Shown here: positions 48,567 through 57,803 of the stretch, one piece after another
Layout of the letters: every line of letters starts with the position of its first letter
Numbering within the stretch: the first letter of the stretch is position 1
Assembly (NCBI GenBank): GCA_012034405.1
Contig: JAAVLZ010000001.1
Span: 232,630 to 296,629 of the forward strand
From: Oscillospiraceae bacterium HV4-5-C5C
GTDB lineage: Bacteria > Bacillota > Clostridia > Saccharofermentanales > Fastidiosipilaceae
Reading direction: 5' to 3'
DNA length: 64,000 nucleotides
Translations under genes and position numbers: made by a program
Notes under the pieces: generated by a model
What the model saw: the letters and a program-made list of their open reading frames with translations, nothing else
Databases searched by the model: none
Told to the model about the DNA's origin: nothing

Positions 48567-49577
48567 TCAGCAGTCTGCGGGCTGGTTGACCGCGGCGGCT
48601 GGTGGTGATAGCGGCTGCCAGGACAGACCGGACGGCTGCAGTGCTTCCATCTGACCGTCCTCATGCTGAATCAGCAGGCGGCCCTGTTCATCCAGGGTCC
48701 GGGCCTGGCCCGTCCACTGGCGCAGCCCCTGTTGCAACCGCAGTGTCTGACCCCAGATCGTCATATGCTGCCGGCAAAAGGCTGTGGCGGCAGTCAGCTG
48801 GCCGCTGGCTCTCCAGACATTATAACCATGGTCCAGATTCTGGAGCAACGCCTGAGCGATGGGCAGGCGCTGGATCAGGGTCCCGGGCGCCGCGGCCCGG
48901 GCCACGGAGGTCAGTCCGGCTGCGGTCTCCTGCTCCAGCAGGTGGATACCGATACCAAGGATCACGTAGTCCACCTGGTCCAGCTCGCTCTGGGTCTGGG
49001 TCAGGATGCCGCAGAACTTTTTACCGCCGGCGTAAAGCTCTCCCGGCCAGCCTACGGTGAGGCGGGGCAGCAGGGGCAGCAGCGCCTGGCCCGCGGCGGC
49101 GCAGGCCAGCAGGGTTAACTGGGGCAGCTGCCCGGGCAGGACCGTCCGGGGCGGACGCAGCAGGACGGACAGCAGGATATCCTGCCCGGCCGGAGCCTGC
49201 CAGTCGCCGCCCCGCCGGCCCTGGGGCGCGGTTTGCCGGTCGGTCAGCACCACGGTACCGTCCGGCGCGCCGTCAGCGGCTAAGTCCCGGGCCAGCCGGC
49301 TGGTGGAGTCAAGGCTTGGGTGATAGATCAGCTGCTGCCCGATCACGCGGGTCTTAAGCCCCGGCGCCAGCAGCTCCGCGGTGAGGCGGTCGGCATCCTG
49401 CAGCAGGCGGTAGCCACGGCGGGGGTAGGATTCAATCTGACAGCCTTCTGCCTCAAGCTGGTGGATGACCTTCCAGACGGCGGCGCGGGTGACGCCCAGG
49501 CGCTGGCTGATGGCCTGGCCGGAAATAAAACCGGGCTGGCTTTGCTGCAGCAGATGTAAGACATCATCCCTGATCAT
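48567..49577 (-). CDS. birA: Bifunctional biotin operon repressor/biotin-protein ligase
   Basis: A 336-residue protein. The N-terminal winged HTH (ISQRLGVTRAAVWKVIHQLE, residues 22-41) is followed by the ligase domain: STSRLARDLA, the biotinyl-AMP loop APQGRRGGDWQAPAGQD near residue 125, and WPGELYAGGKKFCGILTQ with the catalytic Lys. The C-terminal SH3-like domain ends the protein. It biotinylates carboxylase carrier proteins and represses biotin transport. It is divergent from bioY, whose promoter has a palindrome. Confidence 0.93.
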   Translation of the reverse strand: MIRDDVLHLLQQSQPGFISGQAISQRLGVTRAAVWKVIHQLEAEGCQIESYPRRGYRLLQDADRLTAELLAPGLKTRVIGQQLIYHPSLDSTSRLARDLAADGAPDGTVVLTDRQTAPQGRRGGDWQAPAGQDILLSVLLRPPRTVLPGQLPQLTLLACAAAGQALLPLLPRLTVGWPGELYAGGKKFCGILTQTQSELDQVDYVILGIGIHLLEQETAAGLTSVARAAAPGTLIQRLPIAQALLQNLDHGYNVWRASGQLTAATAFCRQHMTIWGQTLRLQQGLRQWTGQARTLDEQGRLLIQHEDGQMEALQPSGLSWQPLSPPAAAVNQPADC

Positions 49578-49750
49578 GCCTGACTCCTTTCTTTGTGCTG
49601 ATTATAACACCGCTCTCACCGCCTCAGGCAGCTCTTGGGGGCAAGAACCTGGCCTGGCTGGGGGTGGCAGTCGTTTACCGCGGCTTGACCGTGACCAAAC
49701 CGCCGCCAGCCTGACGCCCGGTTGGCACTTCACCGTGGTTCGCTCGTGGC

Positions 49751-49806
49751 TTGACAACCTCCGGTCCATCCCCTATGATGCCAGCATATGTAAACCATTG
49801 TTTACA
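49751..49806 (+). promoter_or_regulatory. bioY promoter with palindromic operator (BirA candidate)
   Basis: TTGACA (49751-49756) and TATGAT (49774-49779) with 17-bp spacing. The perfect palindrome TGTAAAC-CATT-GTTTACA lies at 49789-49806, at or just past the start of transcription, with another GTTTACA direct copy at about 49814-49820. The divergent BirA is the obvious regulator. Confidence 0.75.
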
Positions 49807-49880
49807 GTCTATAGTTTACAATCAATCATGTCTTCATGATGATCCCAGGCTCAAGCAGCTCAGTTAAGGAGTCTTTGACC

Positions 49881-50510
49881 ATGAACGCTCAGATGAACCG
49901 CCCGATGACCCACCAGAAGATCCGCCGGCTGATCCTGGCCGCACTGTTTGCGGCCCTCACGGCTATCGGAGCCTATATCAAGATCCCGTTGGGGCCGGCT
50001 CCCCTCACGCTGCAAACCCTCTTCACGCTGCTGGCGGGCCTGATCCTGGGGCCCTGGGGCGGGGCGCTCAGTCAGTTGCTTTATATGGCGCTGGGGTTGA
50101 TCGGCCTGCCGGTTTTCACCAGCGGCGGGGGGCTGGCCGCGGTCCTCACCCCCAGTTTTGGCTTTGTGATCGGCTTTGTACTGGCGCCGCTCGTCATGGG
50201 CGGACTGAACCGGCTCTGGCCGGCCGGGGCAGCCCCGGCCGGTCAGGTCTCTGCCCGCAGGCGGACCTACCTTCGCCTGCTGACGCTGAGCCTGGCGGGG
50301 ACACTGGTGATTTATCTGCTGGGCGTGCCGTACATGTACCTGATTCTTCGCCAGGTAAACGGCGTGTCCCTGACCTTCCTCCAGGCCCTGAAATCGGGTT
50401 GTCTGATTTTTCTGCCCGGTGACCTGCTCAAGTGCTTGCTGGCGGCCTACACCGGCCAAAAGCTGCAGCCCTGGCTGCGGCATCGTTTGCCGGGTCTGGC
50501 GCGGGACTGA
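49881..50510 (+). CDS. bioY: Biotin ECF transporter S component
   Basis: A 209-residue membrane protein, six hydrophobic helices. BioY motifs are visible: LFAALTAIGAYIKIPLGPAP, then LTLQTLFTLLAGLILGPWGG, and GLPVFTSGGGLAAVLTPSFG, then FVIGFVLAP. The start MNAQMNRP was chosen for AAGGAG nine bases upstream. A short insertion of about 15 residues (PAGAAPAGQVSARRRT) interrupts a cytoplasmic loop. It captures biotin for the shared ECF energy module. Confidence 0.95.
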   Translation: MNAQMNRPMTHQKIRRLILAALFAALTAIGAYIKIPLGPAPLTLQTLFTLLAGLILGPWGGALSQLLYMALGLIGLPVFTSGGGLAAVLTPSFGFVIGFVLAPLVMGGLNRLWPAGAAPAGQVSARRRTYLRLLTLSLAGTLVIYLLGVPYMYLILRQVNGVSLTFLQALKSGCLIFLPGDLLKCLLAAYTGQKLQPWLRHRLPGLARD

Positions 50511-50709
50511 CGCAGATAAACCAGACAGGGGGACTGAGACAGTGCGTTTCAGGGCGACATGAGTGATGAGGCCCGGGTCAAAAGCTGTTATAGGCCCGGC
50601 TTATAGCATGATCTAGTTAAGCGCGATTATCGTTTGGCTTCCGGCTTGCGGTATACTGATCCCCAATATCAATTGCAGCCAAAAGCAGGCAGCAGCAGGA
50701 GGCTTTAGT

Positions 50710-51813
50710 ATGCTTAACATCAAATATGACATTGTCGGATCATTTTTGCGGCCCCAGGCCATCAGGGAGGCCCGTTCGCAGTATTTCAGCGGTGAGCTGA
50801 CGCTGCCGCAGCTCAGGGCAATTGAGGATGAGCAGATCCGCCAGCTGGTCGCAACAGAGGTACAGCACGGCCTGAAAATCGTGACAGATGGTGAATTCCG
50901 GCGCCGCTGGTGGCATCTGGACTGGCTTAAAGAGTTTGACGGCTTTACTACTCAGCATCTGGATCGGGAGAAAGACGGGGTGGTCCATCACATTGAGCTG
51001 GGCTATGTCAGCGGCAAGATCTCCTATGATCCCGGCCGGCCGCATCCGGAGGTGGAAGCCTTTGAGTTTTTGGCAGCGCAGGCCCGGCAGTATCCCGGCA
51101 TCACAGCCAAAAAGTGCATCTCCGGACCCAACATGATCCTGGTTGATAACTATCTGCAGCTGGGCCAGCGGGAGGTACCGTACTATGGCAGCGACATCCG
51201 GGCTTTGATTGAGGATATCGGTCTGGCCTACCAGGCGGCCATTCAGGATCTTTATGACCACGGCTGCCGCTACCTGCAGATTGACGACACGTCCTGGACC
51301 TACATGATTGATAAGAATTTCCTCAAAAAAGTAGCGGCGCTGGGCTACCAGAAGGAAGAGGTGCTGGAATGGTTCCAGCAGGTTTCTACGCTGGCGCTGG
51401 CCGGGCACCCGGCGGACCTGACTATCGCGACCCACTTCTGTAAGGGTAATTTTAAGGGTCACCCCCTGTTTGCCGGGCTCTATGATTCAGTGGCGCCGAT
51501 TATCAGTCAGATTCCCTATGACGGCTACTTTGTGGAATATGATGACGAGCGCTCCGGGTCCTTTGAGCCCTGGGCCCGGCTGCGAGGCAGCGGCAAGACC
51601 TTTGTGGCGGGCCTGATCTCCACCAAAAATCCGCGGCTGGAGTCCCATGCGGAACTGCGGCGCCGGTTTGAGGAAGCGCGCGCGGTAGTGGGAGATAATA
51701 TAGCGCTGTCACCGCAGTGCGGTTTTGCTTCTGTAGAAGAAGGGAACAGCATTGATGAAGCGACCCAGTGGAAAAAAATCGATCTGCTGGTCTCCTGTCA
51801 GGATTTTTTATAA
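50710..51813 (+). CDS. MetE-like cobalamin-independent methyltransferase (YxjG/YxjH type)
   Basis: A 367-residue protein equivalent to the C-terminal half of MetE. Zinc ligands are visible: ATHFCKGNFKG (His and Cys, about residue 240), a middle Glu (YFVEYDDERSGSFEP) and the last Cys in LSPQCGFAS (about residue 338). The N-terminus DIVGSFLRP and VTDGEFRRRWWHLDW are typical of YxjG/YxjH proteins, which act in methionine or thiol-methyl metabolism. CAGGAGGC precedes the ATG. It is preceded by about 200 bp with a TATACT box but no riboswitch that I recognise. Confidence 0.88.
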   Translation: MLNIKYDIVGSFLRPQAIREARSQYFSGELTLPQLRAIEDEQIRQLVATEVQHGLKIVTDGEFRRRWWHLDWLKEFDGFTTQHLDREKDGVVHHIELGYVSGKISYDPGRPHPEVEAFEFLAAQARQYPGITAKKCISGPNMILVDNYLQLGQREVPYYGSDIRALIEDIGLAYQAAIQDLYDHGCRYLQIDDTSWTYMIDKNFLKKVAALGYQKEEVLEWFQQVSTLALAGHPADLTIATHFCKGNFKGHPLFAGLYDSVAPIISQIPYDGYFVEYDDERSGSFEPWARLRGSGKTFVAGLISTKNPRLESHAELRRRFEEARAVVGDNIALSPQCGFASVEEGNSIDEATQWKKIDLLVSCQDFL

Positions 51814-51950
51814 GTGAAAGCGTAGCGGCCAGGCTGTCCCTTTGCAGCCCTCCCCGACACAGAATTGCCGGGGGCGCTGGTCCGGCCGTCCTCAGGCTTT
51901 GCCCCCGGCTGAGCTGCCGGCGGTGTCCTGCTTGTTGATCCAGGCCCCGC

Positions 51951-52808
51951 CTATCGATCCGGACCGGCCGGCTGAGTCTGCCCGGGCTGGGCGTCCGTCT
52001 GTGTCCGGGTCCGGGGCACAAAATAAGCCAGGCCGCCGCCCAGCAGGCTGGCCGTCCGCCACAGTCCCAGATCCACTCGCCGCAGGACCCCGCTGTCAGA
52101 CAGGATGACCGTCAGTGCTTCCGGCTCCGGTCCCTGCCAGACCGAGGTAATGAGCGTCCAGTGCCAGGAATCCAGGTTATCCAGGTTGCCGTTATGTAAG
52201 TTCAAAAAGGCGACCGGGCTGTCCTGACGCAGCGCGGTTATTAAAAAGTCCCGGATTTGCTCCAGAGACGGCCTGAGCGCCAGGGTCTCCGGTACCTCCA
52301 GTGCGTGCGCCTGCAGCTGTTCCGGGGACAAACCGCGGTCCGTTGCCAGCCTCAGCACCCCCTGAACCAGCATATTGACCCGGTAGGTACCGTGCTTGCT
52401 GGGGGTTACATAGGTCCACAGCCGCTCCATATGCCGCAGAAACGCGGTTTCCGGCAGCGGCTGCCGCAGCTTTGCGTCAGTAAAGCTCTGCAGCAGCGGG
52501 CACAGCGCCGCGGTCTCTGCCTCCTGCCGCTCCCGACCGGTCCGGGCCAGGTAATAAGTCAGGTTACTGGATACACTGGGGCCGCAGCCGGACAGGCGCT
52601 GCCAGAAATCCCGGTACCAGTCCTGATCGCAGCCAAAGTATGGCTGTCCGTCCTGACCCTGCAGCAGCAGCCATTCCGGGTGACTGAGGCCGGCCAGATA
52701 CTGCCATTGACCATAAGGACGCCGCAGCGCTTCTTCTGCCAGTTGTTGATAGGTTATCTCCGCGTTAAAAACGGCCGCGGTTTCCGCTTGTTTGATCTCA
52801 GGTTTCAT
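51951..52808 (-). CDS. Putative C39-like papain-fold protein
   Basis: A 285-residue soluble protein. YFGCDQDWYRDFWQRLSGCG with PSVSSNL after it (about residues 57-83) resembles the catalytic Cys region of C39-like peptidases (GCGP-S/T), and LDSWHWTLITSVW near residue 218 could supply the His. There is no signal peptide. Similar proteins in Clostridia are uncharacterised. The last 20 residues are Gln/Pro/Thr-rich and look dispensable. It stands alone and is convergent with the MetE-like gene. Confidence 0.65.
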   Translation of the reverse strand: MKPEIKQAETAAVFNAEITYQQLAEEALRRPYGQWQYLAGLSHPEWLLLQGQDGQPYFGCDQDWYRDFWQRLSGCGPSVSSNLTYYLARTGRERQEAETAALCPLLQSFTDAKLRQPLPETAFLRHMERLWTYVTPSKHGTYRVNMLVQGVLRLATDRGLSPEQLQAHALEVPETLALRPSLEQIRDFLITALRQDSPVAFLNLHNGNLDNLDSWHWTLITSVWQGPEPEALTVILSDSGVLRRVDLGLWRTASLLGGGLAYFVPRTRTQTDAQPGQTQPAGPDR

Positions 52809-53105
52809 GTTTTTTATGTCTGACCTCCGCTGTCCCCCACGGCCTGGCTGTGGTTGGTCTTGATTATAGCAGACCCGTCAAGCGACCTTGTGCGCCGAGG
52901 TATCATGGGCGTCTCATCATTTGAGAACCTGCGCCTGGCTGAGGGGCGCCTGATCGGTACCGCCCTCGTCCCGACCTGAGCTGCCGCAGCTTCAGCGGTC
53001 AAAAAAGCGAAGGGCCTGTCCCGGCCCTCCGCCATCTGAATCCTATGTAAAGCAGGTAGCAGCCGCTAAGCTGTGCTGCCTTTGTCCCAACCTGTCTGCC
53101 GCCGG

Positions 53106-53552
53106 TTAGCGGACCTTGCGGATCCCGCCCACTTTATGCTCCAGCAAATCAGCTGCCGGATAGATAAAGGGAATCTGCCAGCTTTGCCAGGATATGCACT
53201 TGTAGGCCGCGACCAGCTCAATCGCCCAGACCACCAGCTTGACCAGCCAGCCGATCGCTGACACCACCGGTGAGACCAGCTGGAAGGTAGCCACATTGAT
53301 GACGGCCAGAACGATATTGATGATCAGCTGGCCCAGATTAATGGTGAACGACTGAGCCGCGCTGATGCGGACCAGATGACTGTTTGTTTCCAGCAGCAGA
53401 ATGATCAGCGGCAAAATCCAGCCCAGAAAATTACCCACATCAGGGATCAGTTCCAGCACAATGCCGCCCAAAAAGGCAATGACCGCCATCCAACGCGCCG
53501 GAAAGCCCTCAATGATGGAACTCTTATGCGGTTGATAGTTATAAAGTTTCAT
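53106..53552 (-). CDS. Small membrane protein, Tic20/DUF4870-like
   Basis: A 148-residue protein with three or four hydrophobic helices. LGWILPLIILLLETNSHLVR then ISAAQSFTINLGQLIINIVL is the typical pattern of DUF4870/Tic20-like proteins (P-L-I-x-W/L and a following N/Q-F). The function is unknown. The ATG at 53552 is preceded by CAGGAGT. It ends 20 bp past a GC-rich gap that shows no other gene. Confidence 0.75.
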   Translation of the reverse strand: MKLYNYQPHKSSIIEGFPARWMAVIAFLGGIVLELIPDVGNFLGWILPLIILLLETNSHLVRISAAQSFTINLGQLIINIVLAVINVATFQLVSPVVSAIGWLVKLVVWAIELVAAYKCISWQSWQIPFIYPAADLLEHKVGGIRKVR

Positions 53553-53748
53553 GATGTTACTCCTGCCTGGCTACAGCTGTCACAAGTTCATTTATCGCAT
53601 GTTCATTTAGCATCATCTGAGCCCAGATAACTCTATATATTATAAATCATCTGTTCAGCGCCTTGCAAGCAATTGCTGCTGGCAGGCCAGGCGGCCGGGC
53701 GTTTTGAAAGCTGAAGCGCGGCCAGGTCGCCCGGCTATGTTCAGACAA

Positions 53749-53784
53749 AGAAAAATCCCGAGCCACTACTCTCGGGATTTTTCT
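53749..53784. terminator. Bidirectional intrinsic terminator
   Basis: A perfect 14-bp stem AGAAAAATCCCGAG / CTCGGGATTTTTCT with an 8-nt loop. It lies in the 385-bp gap (53553-53937) between the Tic20-like and threonine synthase genes and ends the latter's leftward transcript. The rest of the gap holds nothing recognised. Confidence 0.9.
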
Positions 53785-53937
53785 TGGAGGAAGGTAAATG
53801 AAAAAGATTTAACGAAAAACGTTACTGACAAGCTCTGTTCGTCCTGCTCTGGCTATATTATGGCAGGCAAATGTGTGGGCAGTAAAAAGTGAATGTGAAC
53901 GAATATGAAGATTCAGGCAGTATTTTTTAACCTGACC

Positions 53938-55458
53938 TCAGGCCTCTGTTTCCGGATGCAGGAGCAGGCGGCTGACGGTTTCCGGCAGGGCAGCCTGGGA
54001 GCAGAGCTCATGATGACGGATCTCCGCGGTCTCCAGGCCGGCCAGGCCTTCAGGAATGACCAGGCCGCTTTCCTGAGCCAGCAAGGGCAGCAGTTTCAGG
54101 TCATCCTGAGCTTCCGCCCGGTTATTAAACAAAGCCTGGCACACTGTGCCCGCAAATTTGAACGGGGAGGCAGTGGAAACAAATACGGTCACATGCTGGT
54201 CGCGGGAGCGTTTCTGGTAGCGGCTGTACACATTGAAGCCCACCGCTGTGTGCGGATCAATCACGTGGTCGGTGGTGTCATAGACCTCCAGGATACTGCG
54301 CCGGGTCCCGCGGTCATTCGTGAATCCGCCGACAAAAATCTCCTGCAGGCGCCGCCGCAAGCTCTGATCCACCTCATATTGGCCTGACTCATTCAGCTGT
54401 TTCATCAGCCCCGCTATCAGGTCGCCCTGGTGCCCGGTCAGCTCAAAGAGCAACCGTTCCAGATTACTCGACACCAGAATATCCATGGACGGCGTGACCG
54501 TCTTGTAAAAATGACGGTTGCGGTTGTAGCTGCCGCTGCGAAGGAAGTCGGACAGCACATTGTTCTGGTTGGAAGCGCAGACCAGCCGGTAGACCGGCAG
54601 CCCCATCTGCATAGCGTACCAGGCGGCCAGGATATTGCCAAAATTGCCGGTGGGTACCACAAAGTTCAGTTTTTCTCCTTCGGCAATTTTCTCCCGCTCC
54701 AGCAGCTGAAAGTAAGCCGACCAATAGTAGGCGATCTGCGGCAGGAGGCGGCCCCAATTAATGGAGTTGGCTGAGGTCAGTATTTTGCCGGCAGCATTCA
54801 GCTCCTGATTAAAGGCCGCATCCTGAAACAGCTGCTTGACGCTGCGCTGAGCGTCGTCAAAAGAGCCTTCCAGGGCTACCACCGCGGTGTTGGCGCCGCC
54901 GGTGGTGAGCATCTGCAGCTCCTGGGCGCGGGCTACCCCGCCTTTAGGATAGATGGTCATCACCCGGGTGCCCGGGACATCCTTAAAGCCCTCCAGCGCG
55001 GCTTTGCCGGTGTCGCCGCTGGTAGCGGTGAGGATACAGATTTCTTTATCCAGACCCGTTTTATCCGCGGACAGCCGCATCAGGTGGGGCAGCAGCTGTA
55101 AGGCCATATCCTTGAACGCTGCCGTGGGTCCGTGCCAGAGCTCCAGCATGAATTCACGCCCGTTGTATTCATTGAGCTGTTCCACCGGCGCGATCAAGGG
55201 ATTGGCAAAGCGGTCCTCTGAGTAAGCCTGCTGGCAGATATCATCCAGTTCCTGCCGGGAAAAATCCGTCAGGAAGTAAGACATGACGGCCGCAGCCTGC
55301 TCCGGATAGGGTTTACCTACCAGACTCAGCTGCGTATCCCGGTCCAGCTCAGGAATGGTTTCCGGAACAAACAGACCACCGTCCGGAGCCAGGCCCATGC
55401 AAATTGCCTGGGCGGCGCTGTAGTGTTGGCTGTCACCTCTGGTACTGATATAGTCCAT
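53938..55458 (-). CDS. thrC: Threonine synthase
   Basis: A 506-residue PLP enzyme of the longer, fold-type II threonine synthase class, converting O-phosphohomoserine to threonine. N-terminus YISTRGDSQHYSAAQAICMG, then LAPDGGLFVP; PLP-lysine in TAAFKDMALQLLPHLM (about residue 112); phosphate and PLP loops ILTATSGDTGKAALEGF and VVPTGNFGNILAAWYAMQMG. The length is normal for the class. It follows the TPR-like gene in the same direction (61 bp gap). Confidence 0.95.
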   Translation of the reverse strand: MDYISTRGDSQHYSAAQAICMGLAPDGGLFVPETIPELDRDTQLSLVGKPYPEQAAAVMSYFLTDFSRQELDDICQQAYSEDRFANPLIAPVEQLNEYNGREFMLELWHGPTAAFKDMALQLLPHLMRLSADKTGLDKEICILTATSGDTGKAALEGFKDVPGTRVMTIYPKGGVARAQELQMLTTGGANTAVVALEGSFDDAQRSVKQLFQDAAFNQELNAAGKILTSANSINWGRLLPQIAYYWSAYFQLLEREKIAEGEKLNFVVPTGNFGNILAAWYAMQMGLPVYRLVCASNQNNVLSDFLRSGSYNRNRHFYKTVTPSMDILVSSNLERLLFELTGHQGDLIAGLMKQLNESGQYEVDQSLRRRLQEIFVGGFTNDRGTRRSILEVYDTTDHVIDPHTAVGFNVYSRYQKRSRDQHVTVFVSTASPFKFAGTVCQALFNNRAEAQDDLKLLPLLAQESGLVIPEGLAGLETAEIRHHELCSQAALPETVSRLLLHPETEA

Positions 55459-55519
55459 GCCTCTGTGTCCTCCCTCACCTGTACATCAGCGATTACTTTT
55501 AAGCTGAAGCGTTGCTGGC

Positions 55520-56251
55520 TTATGCCTGGAACAAGTTCACCGGCCGCCAAAGCCGCAGGCCTGACCAATTAAGCAGCCCTGGGCTTGCAGTTGCCGCGGC
55601 GCCGGTCTTGCCGCCCTGGGGCAGTAATAAAAAGACCACCAGAAGCAAAGCAATGAGCAGCAAGATAATCAGCAGGGTCACCAACCACTTGATCAGTAAA
55701 TTGGAAGAACGGCTGGCGACATAATGGTGCTTTTTAAGATTGAGATTATGCTCTCTTAAAAAGGCCTCCTGTTCACTGGCGCTGGCCACCTCAACCCCAC
55801 TGTCCGCGCTGGCGCGCCGTAACAGTCTGGGCGGTTTGACGGTATCCCGTCTGAGATTCTCTCCGTCCATGACCACGACTGCGCCCGGATCTTCTGTCTC
55901 CCGGGCCGGTTCACTGCTTACCGCCGCCAGATAGCGTTCCGTTTTAAAGCTTTCATCCTCAGTCAGATAGCCTGCCTGACTGAAACGCTGTAATATCTGC
56001 AGCGCCCCGCGCCGGTCTCCCCAGAGCATCTGGCAGCAGACAGACAGTAAACCAGCCTCAGCAAAATCAGGATACTGCGCCGCCAGCTGCCGCAGGGCAA
56101 TCCCCGCCACATCACCGTTACCGCTGCGCAGCTTATTCACCGCCCGGTTATAGGCCTCAACCGCCTCCTGTTTTTGTTCCGCGGTGGCAAAATCATATAA
56201 ATCCTGAGCCTTCAGCGGCTCATAGCGCATTGCTTCATCCTGCCAGTTCAT
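55520..56251 (-). CDS. TPR-like single-pass membrane protein
   Basis: A 243-residue protein. Residues 1-105 are helical and TPR-like (EAVEAYNRAVNKLRSGNGDV, then AGIALRQLAAQYPDFAEAGL). A basic linker follows, then one membrane helix at about residues 180-205 (LLIKWLVTLLIILLLIALLL). The C-terminal 35 residues would be outside. The function is unknown. The ATG at 56251 (AGGAGG 12 bases upstream) was preferred; ATG 56230 is also possible. It is placed between folC and thrC on the same strand. Confidence 0.65.
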   Translation of the reverse strand: MNWQDEAMRYEPLKAQDLYDFATAEQKQEAVEAYNRAVNKLRSGNGDVAGIALRQLAAQYPDFAEAGLLSVCCQMLWGDRRGALQILQRFSQAGYLTEDESFKTERYLAAVSSEPARETEDPGAVVVMDGENLRRDTVKPPRLLRRASADSGVEVASASEQEAFLREHNLNLKKHHYVASRSSNLLIKWLVTLLIILLLIALLLVVFLLLPQGGKTGAAATASPGLLNWSGLRLWRPVNLFQA

Positions 56252-56335
56252 GGTTTCAGTTAGCCTCCTGTAGCAGCCGCAGCCCCGCAGGCGGCAAGAC
56301 AGCTGCACTTCCCGCAGCCCCGGCCGGCCGTCTGC

Positions 56336-57802
56336 TCAAGCGTTTTTGGCCGCAATCATTTTATCATATCGGAGTTTGATGTCACTGACAAGGTAAAGCG
56401 AACCTGCCGCCAGCAGCAGCCCGCCGCAGCGTCCGGCTAAATCCAGGCCCGTCTGGATGGCCTCAGTCAGATCTGCAATGACCAAGGGGGCCGCGGCGAC
56501 CGTCCCGTCCGCGGCGGCGATGGCGCTTCCATCAGGGGTGGCGGCTGTGCCCGGGCCGCCAGCAGCGGCCAGCGCCCCGGCCGCCGCCTGCGCCAATAGC
56601 TGCGGGAGCAAGGCGCGGGGGTTTTGTTCCGGGGCCGTGCAGATGACCGCTGCGACCTGATATGGTGTATCCGTCAGCAGCAGGCTCAGCATCTGCGGAT
56701 AAGCCTTGTCTTTCATGACAGCCAGGATAAAGACCACCGGAACCGTGCGGCTGAGCTCCGTCAGTGTCTGGCGTAAAGCCGCGGCCGCTTGCGGATTGTG
56801 CGCCCCATCAGCCACAAACAGAGGCTCACGCGACAATATGTCCATCCGGCCGGGCCATCTGGCCATCTGGATACCGTCATAGATCGCACGGGAAGTGGCC
56901 AGTTCCGGCGCGTAGGCTACCGCGGCCTTCACGGCCAGAGCCGCATTCAGCAGCTGATAATTGCCGTTCAGGTGGGTGACAAAGGTTTCAGGATAGCCAT
57001 AAATGCGGAATATCTGCTGGCCCCATTGGCGTTCCTGCAGCTGCAGATCCGTGGCTGATACCACCGTCAGCGCTACCTTCTCCTGTTCGCAGCGGTCACA
57101 GACTACCTGGCGTACCGCAAAGCTGTCCCCGGCGGTTGCCGAAGCCTGAACCGGGTCATATAAAAACGCCCGGCGGCAGCCTTCCTTGATGATAGCCGCC
57201 TTCTCGGCGGCAATCTCCCACATCGTATTGCCCAGCTGCTTCATGTGATCAAAGCCCAGCGCCGTAATGACCGCTATGTCCGGACAGGGTATGATATTGG
57301 TGGCATCCAGCCGGCCGCCCAGACCGACCTCCAGTACCACCGTATCGCACTTCTGTTCCCGGAAGTAAAGAAAAGCCATGGCCGTAATCATTTCAAACTG
57401 GGTGGCGTGTTCCAGGCCTGCGTCAAGCATGTCATTTACCGCCTGAGTGACCCGGTCATATAGCCGGGCTACTGAAGCCTGGCTGATCTCACCCTCCGCC
57501 GGATCCTTCAGCCGCCGCAAGACCGCGGCCGGTCCGTCCAGGATACGGATCCGGTCCGTAAAGCGTTCCATATATGGCGAAGTATAGGTACCGACCCTGC
57601 GGCCGCTCAGGGCCAATATGGTAGCCAGGTAGGTAACCGTGGAGCCTTTTCCGTTTGTCCCGGCTACATGGATGTAAGAAAGGCCATCCTGCGGCTTACC
57701 CAGCCGGTCCATCAGCGCCTGCATGCGTGACAGACCCAGTTTGCTGCCAAACCGCCAGCTGCGGTTAATGTCTTCCATAACGGCCTCATAGGTCATGCTC
57801 AT
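56336..57802 (-). CDS. folC: Folylpolyglutamate synthase/dihydrofolate synthase
   Basis: A 488-residue Mur-ligase-family enzyme that adds glutamate to folates. IHVAGTNGKGSTVTYLATIL is the P-loop (about residues 45-64), EVGLGGRLDATNII the folate loop, ALGFDHMKQLGNT the Mg site, and FVADGAHNPQAAAAL a C-domain motif. The start MSMTYEAVM overlaps nothing and has AAGGAG upstream. The C-domain carries a low-complexity Ala/Gly/Pro/Thr insertion of about 45 residues near residue 410, absent from typical FolC. It follows the GtrA-like gene with no gap, so the two are co-transcribed. Confidence 0.93.
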   Translation of the reverse strand: MSMTYEAVMEDINRSWRFGSKLGLSRMQALMDRLGKPQDGLSYIHVAGTNGKGSTVTYLATILALSGRRVGTYTSPYMERFTDRIRILDGPAAVLRRLKDPAEGEISQASVARLYDRVTQAVNDMLDAGLEHATQFEMITAMAFLYFREQKCDTVVLEVGLGGRLDATNIIPCPDIAVITALGFDHMKQLGNTMWEIAAEKAAIIKEGCRRAFLYDPVQASATAGDSFAVRQVVCDRCEQEKVALTVVSATDLQLQERQWGQQIFRIYGYPETFVTHLNGNYQLLNAALAVKAAVAYAPELATSRAIYDGIQMARWPGRMDILSREPLFVADGAHNPQAAAALRQTLTELSRTVPVVFILAVMKDKAYPQMLSLLLTDTPYQVAAVICTAPEQNPRALLPQLLAQAAAGALAAAGGPGTAATPDGSAIAAADGTVAAAPLVIADLTEAIQTGLDLAGRCGGLLLAAGSLYLVSDIKLRYDKMIAAKNA

Positions 57803-57803
57803 A

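Noticed and set aside
50511..50709. SAM or T-box riboswitch before the MetE-like gene
   Set aside because: The gap is only 200 bp, and no S-box or T-box conserved blocks (for example TGGN-box or GGTGG specifier features) could be found; only a -10 like TATACT is visible.
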